From assembly GCA_031081715.1 (NCBI GenBank), contig JAVHMA010000001.1, positions 95,385 through 159,384 of the forward strand: DNA of 64,000 bases. Direction: 5' to 3'. Source of the DNA: Armatimonadota bacterium (GTDB lineage Bacteria; Sysuimicrobiota; Sysuimicrobiia; Sysuimicrobiales; Humicultoraceae). This document shows, one piece after another, positions 11,514 to 20,352 of the stretch. The stretch's first letter is position 1, and the number at the start of each line of letters is the position of its first letter. The notes beneath the pieces are model-generated. The model did not search any database and had not been told where the DNA came from. It worked only from the letters and a program-made list of their open reading frames with translations. The position numbers were made by a program, and so were the translations under genes.

Positions 11514-13232
11514 ATGCGGCAGTGGTGGGTGAGCAGCTTGCTGGTCGTGGCGGCCGCGGCCGTGGCGGCGTCAGCCGCGGCGCTGCCCGGGATTCCCAAT
11601 CCCAAGGTGGACGCTGAAGCGCCCGAGATCGGCCGTTACGGCGGCACGCTGGTGGACGCCCAGTCCAGCGAGCCGCGGACTTTCAATCCAGTGATCTACA
11701 CGGACACCGGCACCGGCGGCATCCTGGCGCCGATCTTTGACGGTCTGGTCGAGACGAACTACCTGACCGGCGAGATCGAGCCCGCGCTCGCTGAGTCGTG
11801 GACGGTGAGCGCCGACCGCCGTACCTGGACGTTCACGCTGCGCGAGGGGGTGCAGTGGTCGGACGGCAGGCCGCTGGGGATCGACGACGTGCTCTTCAGC
11901 CTCCAGGCGATCTTCACCGATGGCGTTCAGAGCACGACGCGCGACCTGCTCACCTTCGACGGCAAGCCGTTGCGGTGGCGCCGTGTGGACGACCGGCGCA
12001 TCGCGCTCACCACCGAGGAGCCGCAGGGGTTGTTCCTGCGGTTCGCGAGCGGGGTCGTGATCATTCCCCGGCACCGGCTCGGCGCGGCGCTGGCGCGGGG
12101 CGGGAGGGCGTTCAACACGGCGTGGAGCCTGAACACCCCGCCCGCCGAGATCGTGGGGACCGGGCCGTTCATCATGGAGTCTTACGTTGCCGGCCAGCGG
12201 GTGACGTACCGGCGCAATCCCCGGTTCTGGCGGGTGGACCGCGCGGGTAACCGTCTCCCGTATCTCGAGCGGTACGTCGTGCAGTTCGTGGCGAACCTGG
12301 ACGCCGAGCGGCTCAAGTTCCTCTCGCGCGAGATCGACCTCTACAGCGCCCGGCCGCGCGAGTACGCCGAGCTCAAGCGGGGCGAGGCGGCGGGAAACTA
12401 CACGGTCTACGACGGGCCGGAGACCTTCTCGATGGAGTACCTGGTCTTCAACCAGAACCCGCGCGGGCTGCGGCCGCCGAAGCTCGCCTGGTTCCAGGAC
12501 GTACGGTTCCGGCGCGCCATCAGCCATGCCATCGACCGCGACGCGATCGTCCGCCAGGTGTACGCCGGCCGTGCGACGCCGGCGTGGAGCCCGGTCAGCG
12601 TCGGCGACCGACGCTACCACAACCCGAACGTCACCCGCTATCCGTTCGACCTGGCGCGGGCCGAGGCGCTGCTGCGCGAGGCCGGATTCCGCCGGCAGGG
12701 GACCGTGATGCGTGACGCGGCCGGGAACCCGGTGGAGTTCGAGATGGCGACCGTGGCGCAGAACCCTGACTGGCAGGCGATCGGGAACCTGGTGCGGCAG
12801 GATCTGGCGCGGCTCGGCATCCGGGCGATCCTGACGCCCGAGGCGTTCGCGAGCCTGGTGACGAAGCTGGACAACACCTTCCGGTGGGACGCGATCATCA
12901 TCGGGCTCACCGGCGACCTGGAGCCAGGCACCGCGCGCACGTACTGGATGAGCTCCGGGGCGCTGCACGACTGGAACCCCCGCCAGACGCGGCCCGCCAC
13001 GGCCTGGGAGGCCGAGATCGACGACATCTTCGAGCGCGTCGCGCGGGAGTTCGACCCCGGGCGCCGGCGGGCGCTCTACTTCCGGTGGCAGCAGATCGTC
13101 TCGGAGCAGGCCCCCGTGCTATTCTTCACCAACCCGAAGACGCAGCCCGCGGTGCGCAACACGCTGGGAAACACGCGGCTCGGGCTCCAGGGGGCCACGG
13201 GCCGCCTGCACTCGCGCTACTACCGGCGCTGA
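11514..13232 (+). CDS. ABC transporter substrate-binding protein, family 5 (oligopeptide/dipeptide type)
   Basis: A 572-residue exported binding protein. ATG 11514 (after CAGGAGCGGG) gives a Sec signal: two Trp, then a hydrophobic Val/Ala run ending near residue 28. There is no lipobox cysteine, so it is either released or attached otherwise. SBP_bac_5 hallmarks are GGTLVDA, EPRTFNPV, PALAESWTVSADRRTWTFTLREGVQWSDG and RRAISHAIDRDAIV. Permease and ATPase genes are absent nearby, so it is an orphan whose ligand (peptide, sugar or metal chelate) cannot be told. Confidence 0.88.
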   Translation: MRQWWVSSLLVVAAAAVAASAAALPGIPNPKVDAEAPEIGRYGGTLVDAQSSEPRTFNPVIYTDTGTGGILAPIFDGLVETNYLTGEIEPALAESWTVSADRRTWTFTLREGVQWSDGRPLGIDDVLFSLQAIFTDGVQSTTRDLLTFDGKPLRWRRVDDRRIALTTEEPQGLFLRFASGVVIIPRHRLGAALARGGRAFNTAWSLNTPPAEIVGTGPFIMESYVAGQRVTYRRNPRFWRVDRAGNRLPYLERYVVQFVANLDAERLKFLSREIDLYSARPREYAELKRGEAAGNYTVYDGPETFSMEYLVFNQNPRGLRPPKLAWFQDVRFRRAISHAIDRDAIVRQVYAGRATPAWSPVSVGDRRYHNPNVTRYPFDLARAEALLREAGFRRQGTVMRDAAGNPVEFEMATVAQNPDWQAIGNLVRQDLARLGIRAILTPEAFASLVTKLDNTFRWDAIIIGLTGDLEPGTARTYWMSSGALHDWNPRQTRPATAWEAEIDDIFERVAREFDPGRRRALYFRWQQIVSEQAPVLFFTNPKTQPAVRNTLGNTRLGLQGATGRLHSRYYRR

Positions 13233-13261
13233 GGGGGCCGGCGTCCGGCGCCGGCCGCCCC
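13233..13261 (+). terminator. Strong GC hairpin after the binding-protein gene
   Basis: An 8-bp perfect stem (GGCCGGCG with CGCCGGCC, 5-base loop), extended by three more pairs across a one-base bulge, starts right after the stop codon. There is no T tract. It probably slows or ends transcription, or protects the 3' end; a true intrinsic terminator is uncertain. Confidence 0.5.
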
Positions 13262-13270
13262 GCGGGCCCC

Positions 13271-13299
13271 TTGCGGGCTGCGGGGCCATGCGCTATGCT
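13271..13299 (+). promoter_or_regulatory. Sigma-70-type promoter of the Mn riboswitch/terC transcript
   Basis: TTGCGG at 13271-13276 and TATGCT at 13294-13299 are separated by 17 bases. A start about 7 bases downstream would put +1 at about 13306, the first base of riboswitch helix P1, which supports both calls. Confidence 0.65.
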
Positions 13300-13303
13300 G
13301 CGC

Positions 13304-13400
13304 GACGAAGGGGAGTAGCCGCAGGCCGTGCCTGCCCGCCGGATCGTCAACACGGTCGCGCGACCCGGTCCGGCGACCCCAGAGGCGAGACCTTCGCTGT
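13304..13400 (+). promoter_or_regulatory. yybP-ykoY manganese riboswitch
   Basis: The conserved core of this class is present: GGGGAGTAGC (13310-13319), GTCAACA in the middle (13346-13352) and AGAGGCGAGACCTTCG (13381-13396). P1 pairs CGAAGG (13306-13311) with CCTTCG (13391-13396). A first hairpin pairs GCAGGC with GCCTGC (13321-13335). The second arm pairs CGCCGG (13337-13342) with CCGGCG (13370-13375), capped by GGTCG/CGACC. This family binds Mn2+ and usually activates Mn exporters, including TerC/Alx and MntP. The 70 bases between aptamer and start contain GGCGGC/GCCGCC (13415-13444), a possible expression-platform hairpin, then a GGGGAGGGG ribosome-binding site. Confidence 0.88.
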
Positions 13401-13470
13401 CCAGTCGGGACGACGGCGGCCTCGCCTTCTTCGTGCTCGCCGCCGGCTCCCGAAGGGGAGGGGTCCTGGG

Positions 13471-14460
13471 ATGCCCGAGACCGTCGGGACGCCGCTATTG
13501 TGGGGCGCCTTCACGCTGTTCATCCTCGCGTTGCTCGCGCTCGACCTGGGCCTGCACCGACGGGCGCACGTCATCGGGACGCGGGAGGCCCTCGGCTGGA
13601 GCGTCTTCTGGATCACGCTCGCGCTCGCGTTCAACGTGCTCGTGTATCGATGGTTCGGCGCGGATCGGGCGCTGGAGTTCCTGACCGGCTACCTGATCGA
13701 GAAGGCGCTGTCCGTGGACAACGTCTTCGTCTTCCTCGTCGTCTTTTCGTACTTCGCCGTCCCCGCCGCCTACCAGCACCGGGTGCTATTCTGGGGCGTG
13801 CTCGGGGCCATCGTGTTCCGGGTGACATTCATCCTCGCCGGCGCCGCGCTGCTCAAGGCCTTCCACTGGATCGTCTACGCGTTCGGGGCGTTGCTGGTCT
13901 ACACCGGCCTGCGGCTGGTGACCCAGCAGGGCGAACACGTCCATCCCGAGCGCAACCCGGCCCTGCGGCTGGTACGCCGGATCTTCCCGGTCACCCCCGA
14001 TTACCGGGAGGCGCGGTTCTTCGTGCGCGACGGGAGCCGGCTCTTGGCCACGCCGCTCCTGCTCGTGCTGGCGGTCGTCGAGGCCACGGACATCGTCTTC
14101 GCCGTGGACTCCATTCCCGCGATCTTCGCGGTGACCAAGGACCCCTTCATCGTCTACACCTCGAACATCTTCGCCATCCTCGGTCTCCGGGCGCTGTTCT
14201 TCCTGCTCGCCGGCGTCATCACCCGCTTCCACCATCTCAAGTACGGGCTGGGCCTCGTGCTGGGCTTCGTCGGGGTGAAGATGCTCGCGAGCGACGTCGT
14301 GAGCGTGCCGATCGGGCTGTCGCTTGCCGTCGTCGTGGCGCTGATCGGCGGGTCGGTGGTCGCCTCGCTCGTGTGGCCGAGCGAGCGATCGCCGGAGACA
14401 TCCCCCGAGGCGTCCGGCGCGTCGCCACTGACGATGGGGCCCGCGGACGCGGAGGATTGA
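13471..14460 (+). CDS. TerC/Alx-family integral membrane metal exporter
   Basis: The 329-residue polytopic membrane protein (about 9 hydrophobic spans) begins at ATG 13471, after GGGGAGGGG. TerC family signatures: LFILALLALDLGLHRR in helix 1, KALSVDNVFVFLV near residue 77, and EATDIVFAVDSIPAIFAVTKDPFIVYTSNIFAILGLR near residue 205, with the conserved membrane acids. Family members export Mn2+ and protect from metal or tellurite stress; several metallate secreted enzymes. The Mn riboswitch directly upstream makes Mn2+ export the best reading. The last 30 residues are a variable Ser/Pro-rich tail. Confidence 0.92.
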   Translation: MPETVGTPLLWGAFTLFILALLALDLGLHRRAHVIGTREALGWSVFWITLALAFNVLVYRWFGADRALEFLTGYLIEKALSVDNVFVFLVVFSYFAVPAAYQHRVLFWGVLGAIVFRVTFILAGAALLKAFHWIVYAFGALLVYTGLRLVTQQGEHVHPERNPALRLVRRIFPVTPDYREARFFVRDGSRLLATPLLLVLAVVEATDIVFAVDSIPAIFAVTKDPFIVYTSNIFAILGLRALFFLLAGVITRFHHLKYGLGLVLGFVGVKMLASDVVSVPIGLSLAVVVALIGGSVVASLVWPSERSPETSPEASGASPLTMGPADAED

Positions 14461-14492
14461 CCGATCCGCCTACCGGGTCGCCACGGCGGGGC

Positions 14493-15290
14493 TCAGGGCC
14501 GGAGCAGGCCGGGCGTGAGCGGCCGCGCGCTCGCCGCATGGCGGGCTGCGGCCTCGGTCTCCAGCGCCACGCGCTCCGTGGCCGGGGCGATCAGCAGCAC
14601 CGACTCCTCCGGGATGGCGATGAGCGGGTCGGCGACGTCGGGTGGGATGACCAGCTCCGGGACCAGGACGCGCGTGGCGTCGAGCCCGTCGAGGTGCTCG
14701 TAGCGGCGCCGGGGACCGCCGATCTCGTCAACGAGGTGGCGCGTCTGCGCACGGAGGTTCGCCAGGGCGCGCGCGTGCAGGCCGTCCGGGTCCAGCCGCC
14801 AAGCCTCGAGGGCGGCCCGCGTCACCGCGGTCCACTGGTGTACGCCGGCGATGATGTAGGTGACCGCGAGGCCCGCGGGGCCTTCGCGCCAGACCAGCCG
14901 CTGCGGAGGCGGATAGCCTTCGAAGACCTCGACGTACGCCCGCGGCCGCAGCTGCGGCAGGAGCCGGTCCGCGACGAGCGCGAGCGGGGGGGCCTGGGGC
15001 GCGGGCACACGGGCCCGAAGGTCCGCCAGCACCTGCGCGAACCACGCGTCGTCGGCGACCCCGCGCGGGCGGCGTCGTGCCAGCGCGGCGAGGTCTATCA
15101 GCACCTCGGCGCCCAGCACCCGCGCGCGTAGCCCGGCGTCGGTGGGCTCCACCTCGAGCTCGGGCGCGGTTGCGGCGAGATAGGCGGCCAGGCGCTCGCG
15201 CAGCTCCGCGAAGCGCCGGTAGGACCGCGCGACCGCGGCGATCGCCAGCGACGCGGCCAACACGGCGAGGACGATGACGGTCTCCGCCAC
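14493..15290 (-). CDS. YtpQ-like (DUF1444/UPF0354) membrane-anchored protein
   Basis: A GTG start at 15290 gives 265 residues: one N-terminal membrane segment (about residues 3-20, Val/Leu/Ala-rich), a short basic linker, then a DUF1444-type domain with [39 protein letters not shown], the RAALEAW segment and [12 protein letters not shown]. Function is not known for this family. Bacillus YtpQ lacks an obvious anchor, so the membrane segment is notable. The gene is alone and divergent from the acyl-CoA dehydrogenase. The frame remains open far upstream on the minus strand, but that is an antisense shadow. Confidence 0.75.
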   Translation of the reverse strand: MAETVIVLAVLAASLAIAAVARSYRRFAELRERLAAYLAATAPELEVEPTDAGLRARVLGAEVLIDLAALARRRPRGVADDAWFAQVLADLRARVPAPQAPPLALVADRLLPQLRPRAYVEVFEGYPPPQRLVWREGPAGLAVTYIIAGVHQWTAVTRAALEAWRLDPDGLHARALANLRAQTRHLVDEIGGPRRRYEHLDGLDATRVLVPELVIPPDVADPLIAIPEESVLLIAPATERVALETEAAARHAASARPLTPGLLRP

Positions 15291-15299
15291 CAGGACTCC

Positions 15300-15308
15300 A
15301 CTATACCA
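15300..15308 (-). promoter_or_regulatory. Extended -10 promoter for the YtpQ-like gene
   Basis: On the minus strand TGGTATAGT forms an extended -10 element whose end lies 9 bases from the GTG at 15290. No clear -35 is visible. Transcription would begin within about 2-4 bases of the start codon, implying a leaderless or nearly leaderless mRNA. Confidence 0.5.
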
Positions 15309-15368
15309 GGAGTGGAGGGGCGGACCGCGCGCGCGCAGAACTACCGGACGAACCCTCGCGAGGGCCGC

Positions 15369-16514
15369 ATGCCGGTTGTCCTGACCGACGAGCACCGCAT
15401 GATCCAGACCACGGTCCGGGAGTTCGCTGCCCGCGAGCTCCTGCCGATCGCGGCCGAGCTCGATCAGACGGCGCGGTTTCCCGCCGAGGCGCTCGCGCGG
15501 GCCGCGGCGCTGGGCCTGATGGGGATGATGGTCCCCGAGGCGTACGGCGGCGCCGGGCTCGACCCGCTGGCCTATGCGATCGCGCAGGAGGAGCTCGCCC
15601 GCGCCTCGGCCGGCTTCCAGACGATCGTCACGGTGAACAACTCGCTCGTTTGCGATCCGATCGTGCGGTGGGGCACGGACGAGCAGAAGCACCGCTACCT
15701 GCCTGACCTGGCCTCGGGCCGGCGGCTGGGGTGCTACTGCCTGACCGAGCCGGCCGCCGGCTCCGACGCGATGGCGCTGCGGACGACCGCGGTCCTCCGT
15801 GGTGACGAGTGGGTGCTTACGGGCACGAAGCTCTTCGTCACCAACGGGGTGGAGGCCGACCTCTGCGTGGTCTACGCGCGGTCGGAGGACGCCCCGGGCG
15901 CCCGCGGCATCTCCGCCTTTCTGGTGGAGAAGGCGTTTCCGGGCGTCAGCGTGGGCAAGGTAGAGAAAAAGCTCGGTATCCGGTGCTCGTCGACGGCGGA
16001 GCTCATCTTTGACGGCTGCCGCGTTCCGGCGGACAACCTGCTCGGGGGGCGCGGGGAGGGTGGCCGCATCGCACTCGCCACGCTGGCCGGCGGTCGTATC
16101 GGCATCGCGGCGCAGGCGCTCGGCATCGCGCGTGCCTGCCTCGAGGAGACGACAGCGTACGTCGGCGAGCGGGTGCAGTTCGGCGCCCCCGTCGCGAGCT
16201 TCCAGGCCGTCCGCTGGGCGATCGCAGACATCGCGACCCGCTTGGAAGCCGCGCGGCTGCTCACGTGGCGCGCGGCGGTCCGGTGGGGCACGGGTGAGCT
16301 GCAACCGGCCGAGGCGGCCATGGCGAAGCTCGCCGCTTCGGAAACGGCGATGTTCGCCGCGCACAAGGCCGTGCAGCTCTTCGGCGGGTACGGTTACACC
16401 CAGGACTACCCCGTGGAGCGCTACTTCCGCGACGCCAAGATTACCGAGATCTACGAGGGCACGTCCGAGATTCAGCGCCTGGTTATCGCGCGCCACCTGC
16501 TGCGCAGCGCCTGA
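15369..16514 (+). CDS. Acyl-CoA dehydrogenase, short-chain (butyryl-CoA) type
   Basis: FAD enzyme oxidising acyl-CoA to enoyl-CoA and passing electrons to ETF. The 381 residues cover the three ACAD domains: N-terminal helices ([14 protein letters not shown]), the beta domain with [13 protein letters not shown] and GTKLFVTNG, and the C-terminal helical domain with [33 protein letters not shown] and the catalytic Glu in [10 protein letters not shown] (about residue 363), the position used by short- and medium-chain enzymes. It leads directly into etfB, etfA and the membrane ETF oxidoreductase, so it is likely the dedicated electron donor. Chain length is inferred only. Confidence 0.9.
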   Translation: MPVVLTDEHRMIQTTVREFAARELLPIAAELDQTARFPAEALARAAALGLMGMMVPEAYGGAGLDPLAYAIAQEELARASAGFQTIVTVNNSLVCDPIVRWGTDEQKHRYLPDLASGRRLGCYCLTEPAAGSDAMALRTTAVLRGDEWVLTGTKLFVTNGVEADLCVVYARSEDAPGARGISAFLVEKAFPGVSVGKVEKKLGIRCSSTAELIFDGCRVPADNLLGGRGEGGRIALATLAGGRIGIAAQALGIARACLEETTAYVGERVQFGAPVASFQAVRWAIADIATRLEAARLLTWRAAVRWGTGELQPAEAAMAKLAASETAMFAAHKAVQLFGGYGYTQDYPVERYFRDAKITEIYEGTSEIQRLVIARHLLRSA

Positions 16515-16524
16515 GGGAGCCTCC

Positions 16525-17316
16525 GTGGACGTCGTCGTCTGCCTCAAACAGGTCGTGGACCCTGAGTTACCCGCGCGCGATTTTGCGATCGACCCGCGGT
16601 CGCGACGCCAGGCGCGCGAGGGGCGGACGCTCGTGATCTCCACCTACGACGAGCACGCGCTCGAGGTGGCGCTCCGGCTGAAGGAGCAGACGGGCGGCAA
16701 GGTCACGACCCTGGCCGTCGGCCCGCAGGCGGCGCTCGGTGAGGCGGTCCGCAAGGCGCTGGCGATGGGTGCCGACGAGGCTCTGGTGGTTGACGAACCA
16801 CGGGCGCCCGAGTGGCTGGGCGCGGAGGTCGCCCCTGTGCTCGCGGCCGCGATCCGGCGCATCGGCCCCGTGGATCTGGTGCTCGCCGGGTGCGAGTCGG
16901 CGGATTGGGTCGAGCGGGTCGTGGCCCCGCTTTTGGCCGAGGCCCTCGGCGCCGCGTGCGTCACCTTCGCGGCGCGGGTGGAGCCCGCCGACGGCGGCGT
17001 GCTGGTGCGCCGCATGGCCGATGACGGTGTGCACCATGTGGCGGCGCGCCTGCCCGCCGTGGTCTCGGTGGCGAGCGACGACGCCAACAAGCCGCGGCTC
17101 CCGAAAGTCAAGGACATCGTCGCCGCCAGGCGCAAGCCGGTGACGGTGGTCGCGACCGCCGACCTGGAGGTAGACCCGGCGTGGCGGCTTCCGGCCCCGG
17201 AGGTGCGCGGGGTGACGGTCCCGCCGCGCACGGGCACGTGCGAGATGCTCGGCGGTGAGCCGGCCGAGCAGGTGGAGGCGCTCGTGCGGCGCCTGCGCGA
17301 CCTCAAACTGCTCTAA
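16525..17316 (+). CDS. etfB: Electron transfer flavoprotein beta subunit
   Basis: Small ETF subunit, 263 residues from GTG 16525, carrying electrons from acyl-CoA dehydrogenases. It starts DVVVCLKQVVDPE, with the domain core NEYDEHALE-like segment reading STYDEHALEVALRLKE, ALAMGADEALVV, LVLAGCESADWVERVVAPLLAEALG, and the C-terminal LPKVKDIVAARRKP recognition-loop region. It lies 10 bases after the dehydrogenase and 10 before etfA. It looks like a conventional ETF; bifurcating character cannot be judged by eye. Confidence 0.92.
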   Translation: MDVVVCLKQVVDPELPARDFAIDPRSRRQAREGRTLVISTYDEHALEVALRLKEQTGGKVTTLAVGPQAALGEAVRKALAMGADEALVVDEPRAPEWLGAEVAPVLAAAIRRIGPVDLVLAGCESADWVERVVAPLLAEALGAACVTFAARVEPADGGVLVRRMADDGVHHVAARLPAVVSVASDDANKPRLPKVKDIVAARRKPVTVVATADLEVDPAWRLPAPEVRGVTVPPRTGTCEMLGGEPAEQVEALVRRLRDLKLL

Positions 17317-17326
17317 GGAGACGCAG

Positions 17327-18307
17327 ATGGCGGGCACCCTGGTGGTCGCGACCGCGCTGGACGGCACGCTGGCCCGCTCGGCGCTCGAGCTCCTGGGCGG
17401 CGCGCGGAGCCTGGACGCCGCGCTGGGCGGCGGGGTCGCGGCTGCGCTGATCGGGCACGGCTTGGGCCTGGTTGAGGCCGCGGAGATCCTGACCCGGCAC
17501 GGCGCCACGCGGGTCTACCGCGCCGCGCATCCGGCGCTGACCGCAGGCCAGACCGATGCGGTGCTCGCCGCGGTCGCAGGCGTCGTCCGGCGCACCGCGC
17601 CGGCGGTGGTCCTGGTGGCCGCCGACACCGTGGGGCGGGAGCTCGCACCACGACTGGCGTACCGCATGCGTGCCGGGTTGCTGACCGAGTGCGTCTCGCT
17701 GGGCGCCGACGGCGAGGCCATTGTCGCGACCCGGCAGGTCTACGGCGGCCGGGCTATTGCAACACTCGCGATGTCGTCGCGCCCCGTGGTCATTTCGGTG
17801 AAGCCGCGGGCCCTGGACGCCGCGGCCGCCGACGGGACCGGCACGGTGGAGGACGTTGCGGTCGCGATCGACGAGGCTGCGCTGCCGACTCGCGTGCAGG
17901 AGGTGGTGCGCGAGCAGGCCGAGCGCGGGCTCGACGACGCCCGGATCGTCGTCGGGGGCGGCCGGGGGCTCGGCGGCCCAGAGGGATTCAAGATCATCGC
18001 GGCCCTGGCCGACGCGCTGGGCGGCGCGGTGGGCGCCTCGCGGCCGCCGGCCGACGCGGGCTGGGTGCCTATCACCTGGCAGATCGGGCAGACGGGGAAG
18101 ACGATCCGGCCGGCGCTCTACATCGCGGTGGGCATCTCGGGCGCCACCCAGCACGTCGCCGGGGTCTCCGGGGCGCGGACGATCGTGGCGATCAACCGCG
18201 ACCCCGAGGCGCCGATCTTCTCGCTCGCGCACCTGGGCATCGTCGGCGACTACCGGGAGATCGTGCCGCTGCTCACCGCGCGGATCGCGGCGCAGAGGGG
18301 CGGCTAG
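17327..18307 (+). CDS. etfA: Electron transfer flavoprotein alpha subunit
   Basis: FAD-carrying ETF subunit of 326 residues, ATG 17327 with AAGGAG upstream. The N-terminal ETF domain is followed by the FAD domain (from about residue 200): [33 protein letters not shown] near residue 262, and [10 protein letters not shown]. These are the canonical FAD phosphate and isoalloxazine contacts. The etfBA order followed by the Fe-S oxidoreductase indicates a complete electron route to the quinone pool. Confidence 0.94.
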   Translation: MAGTLVVATALDGTLARSALELLGGARSLDAALGGGVAAALIGHGLGLVEAAEILTRHGATRVYRAAHPALTAGQTDAVLAAVAGVVRRTAPAVVLVAADTVGRELAPRLAYRMRAGLLTECVSLGADGEAIVATRQVYGGRAIATLAMSSRPVVISVKPRALDAAAADGTGTVEDVAVAIDEAALPTRVQEVVREQAERGLDDARIVVGGGRGLGGPEGFKIIAALADALGGAVGASRPPADAGWVPITWQIGQTGKTIRPALYIAVGISGATQHVAGVSGARTIVAINRDPEAPIFSLAHLGIVGDYREIVPLLTARIAAQRGG

Positions 18308-18309
18308 CG

Positions 18310-20286
18310 GTGGAGGTCACCTGGCTGCGCGGCGCGGCCGTGCTCGCGCTGCTCGCGATCGCCGGCGTGGTCGCCGGACGCAAGCTCCTGGTGGTCTATC
18401 GCGTGATCCGTCTGGGCGGCGGTCCGGTCCCGCTACAGTCGCCCGGACGGGCGCTGCGCGAGCTCGCGGTCCAGGTGCTCGGCCACCGGAAGGTGCTGCG
18501 GCGGCCGTTTGCAGGCCTGCTCCATCTCTGCATCTTCTGGGGCTTCCTCGTCCTCTTCTCGACGATCATCCAGGCCTTCGGGGAGGCATTCGTGCCCGGC
18601 TGGACGCTTCCGGTGCTCGGCAGCCGGCCGTGGTTCGCGCTTCTGCAAGATGTCTTCATCGTGATCGTGCTCGCGGGCGTCGCGATGGCGCTGTGGCTGC
18701 GTCTGGTGGTGCGGCCGCCGCGCCTGGCCCGGCAGGATCAGGCCGGCGCATTGCTGATCCTGGGGCTCATCAGCGGCATCATGGTGACACTCGTGGTCTC
18801 GCGTGCCGCGGCGATCCGGCTTGACGCGCCGGCGTGGGCTGCAGGCGCCGTGGTGTCTGGGGCCGTTGGCGGCTGGCTAGCCGGCCTGCCGCGTCCGGCG
18901 CTGCACGCGGTCTTCGAGGCCGCGTGGTGGCTGCACCTGGGGATCGTCCTCTACTTCCTGACCTGGATCCCCGAGGGCAAGCACCTGCACCTCCTGACGC
19001 TGGTGCCCAATGTCGCGCTGCGCAAGGCCCGACCGCGCGGGGCGCTCGCGCCGGTGGACGTGGAGGCCGCCGACCGGCTGGGCGCCTCGGCGGCGACGCA
19101 CTTCACTTGGAAGGACAATCTGGACGCGTTCGCGTGCATGGAGTGCGGCCGGTGTGTGGAGGTCTGCCCGGCGAACGTGACCGGCAAGGAGCTGGACCCG
19201 CGGCGGCTGCACACGGACCTGCGCCGGCAGCTCGTCGCGGCCGGGGGTGCGCGGCGTGCGGGCGGCGACCCGCAGGTCGCGCCGCGCCTGGTCGGTGAAG
19301 TGTTCTCGGAGGCGTTCCTCTGGCAGTGCCTGACCTGCGGCGCCTGCGTTGAGGAGTGTCCGGCGGACAACGACCACATCGACAAGATCGTGGCGATGCG
19401 GCGTCACCTCGTGATGGAGGAGGCGCGGGCGCCGGACACCATGGCCGACGCGTTGCGGAGCCTGGAGGCCCGGGGCCATCCGTTCCGCGGCGCGGGCATC
19501 GCCCGGACCGCCTGGACCGCCGGGCTGCGCGTCAAGGCGCTGCCCGACGGTGAGCGGGCGGAGTGGCTCCTGTGGGTCGGGTGCGCTGCCGCGCTCAACG
19601 AGCGCAACCACGCCCCGCTCCGCGCGCTCGTGCGACTGCTACAGGCGGCGGGCACGGACGTGGCGATCCTCGGCGACGAGGAGACCTGCACCGGGGACCC
19701 CGCGCGCCGGATGGGCAACGAGTATCTGTTCCAGATCTTCGCCCGCGCCAACGTGGAGACGCTGGGGCGCTACGGCGTCACCAGGATCGTGACCCCCTGT
19801 CCCCACTGCTACAACACGCTCGCGCATGAGTACCCGGCGTTCGGCGGCCGCTACGAGGTGTGGCACCACACCCAGCTCCTCGACCGGCTGGTGGCCGAGG
19901 GTCGACTGCGACCGGACCGGCCGGTGGCGGAGACCGTGACGTTCCACGACCCCTGCTACCTGGGCCGGCACAACGGCGAGTACGACGCGCCTCGGCGCGT
20001 GCTCGCCGCGATCCCTGGCCTCGGCCGCGTGGAGATGGCTCAGTGCCGGGAGCGCGGATTCTGCTGTGGGGCCGGCGGCGGGCTGTACTGGATGGAGGAC
20101 CGCGTCGGGGAACGCGTGAGCCACGTCCGCACGCGCCACGCCCTGGCCACCGGGGCCGGCGTGGTCGCCACCGCGTGCCCGTTCTGCATGCTCATGCTCG
20201 AGGACGGTGCCGCGGCCACCGAGGCCCGGCTGCGGCCCCACGACGTCGCGGAGCTGCTCGCCCGCAGCGTCGCCGACGGCGACTGA
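18310..20286 (+). CDS. ETF:menaquinone oxidoreductase, membrane b-heme/Fe-S protein with CCG domains
   Basis: The 658-residue fusion is typical of the EMO family, which reduces menaquinone with electrons from ETF. Residues 1-235: NarI-like membrane domain with candidate heme histidines (GHRKV, LLHLC, WWLHLGIV, GKHLH). Residues about 275-350: two [4Fe-4S] motifs, CMECGRCVEVCP and CLTCGACVEECP. Residues about 459-500 and 546-630: two CCG domains (CTGDPARR...CPHC; HDPCYLG...CCGAGGG...CPFC), as in HdrB/HdrD, for a non-cubane cluster. GTG start 2 bases after etfA. Gene order with acyl-CoA dehydrogenase and ETF is strong support. Confidence 0.9.
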   Translation: MEVTWLRGAAVLALLAIAGVVAGRKLLVVYRVIRLGGGPVPLQSPGRALRELAVQVLGHRKVLRRPFAGLLHLCIFWGFLVLFSTIIQAFGEAFVPGWTLPVLGSRPWFALLQDVFIVIVLAGVAMALWLRLVVRPPRLARQDQAGALLILGLISGIMVTLVVSRAAAIRLDAPAWAAGAVVSGAVGGWLAGLPRPALHAVFEAAWWLHLGIVLYFLTWIPEGKHLHLLTLVPNVALRKARPRGALAPVDVEAADRLGASAATHFTWKDNLDAFACMECGRCVEVCPANVTGKELDPRRLHTDLRRQLVAAGGARRAGGDPQVAPRLVGEVFSEAFLWQCLTCGACVEECPADNDHIDKIVAMRRHLVMEEARAPDTMADALRSLEARGHPFRGAGIARTAWTAGLRVKALPDGERAEWLLWVGCAAALNERNHAPLRALVRLLQAAGTDVAILGDEETCTGDPARRMGNEYLFQIFARANVETLGRYGVTRIVTPCPHCYNTLAHEYPAFGGRYEVWHHTQLLDRLVAEGRLRPDRPVAETVTFHDPCYLGRHNGEYDAPRRVLAAIPGLGRVEMAQCRERGFCCGAGGGLYWMEDRVGERVSHVRTRHALATGAGVVATACPFCMLMLEDGAAATEARLRPHDVAELLARSVADGD

Positions 20287-20292
20287 GCGGGA

Positions 20293-20324
20293 CCGGCGGC
20301 GTCAGGCCGCGCTCTTGCCGCCGG
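20293..20324 (+). terminator. Inverted repeat at the end of the ETF operon
   Basis: Perfect 8-bp arms CCGGCGGC and GCCGCCGG flank a 16-base loop, starting 6 bases after the stop codon. No T run follows. The right arm overlaps the -35 of the next gene, so it may act as terminator or operator. Confidence 0.4.
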
Positions 20325-20344
20325 GTTGCGCGGGCGGGTACACT
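20315..20344 (+). promoter_or_regulatory. Promoter of the B12-binding gene, apparently leaderless
   Basis: TTGCCG (20315-20320), 18-base spacer, TACACT (20339-20344). The ATG at 20353 starts only 8 bases after the -10, so the transcript would begin at or within a few bases of the start codon. No Shine-Dalgarno sequence is visible. Confidence 0.55.
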
Positions 20345-20352
20345 ACGTGGCG

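Noticed and set aside
15291-16643. N-terminal extension of the YtpQ-like minus-strand frame
   Set aside because: Lies fully antisense to the acyl-CoA dehydrogenase; the membrane anchor and extended -10 mark the real start near 15290.
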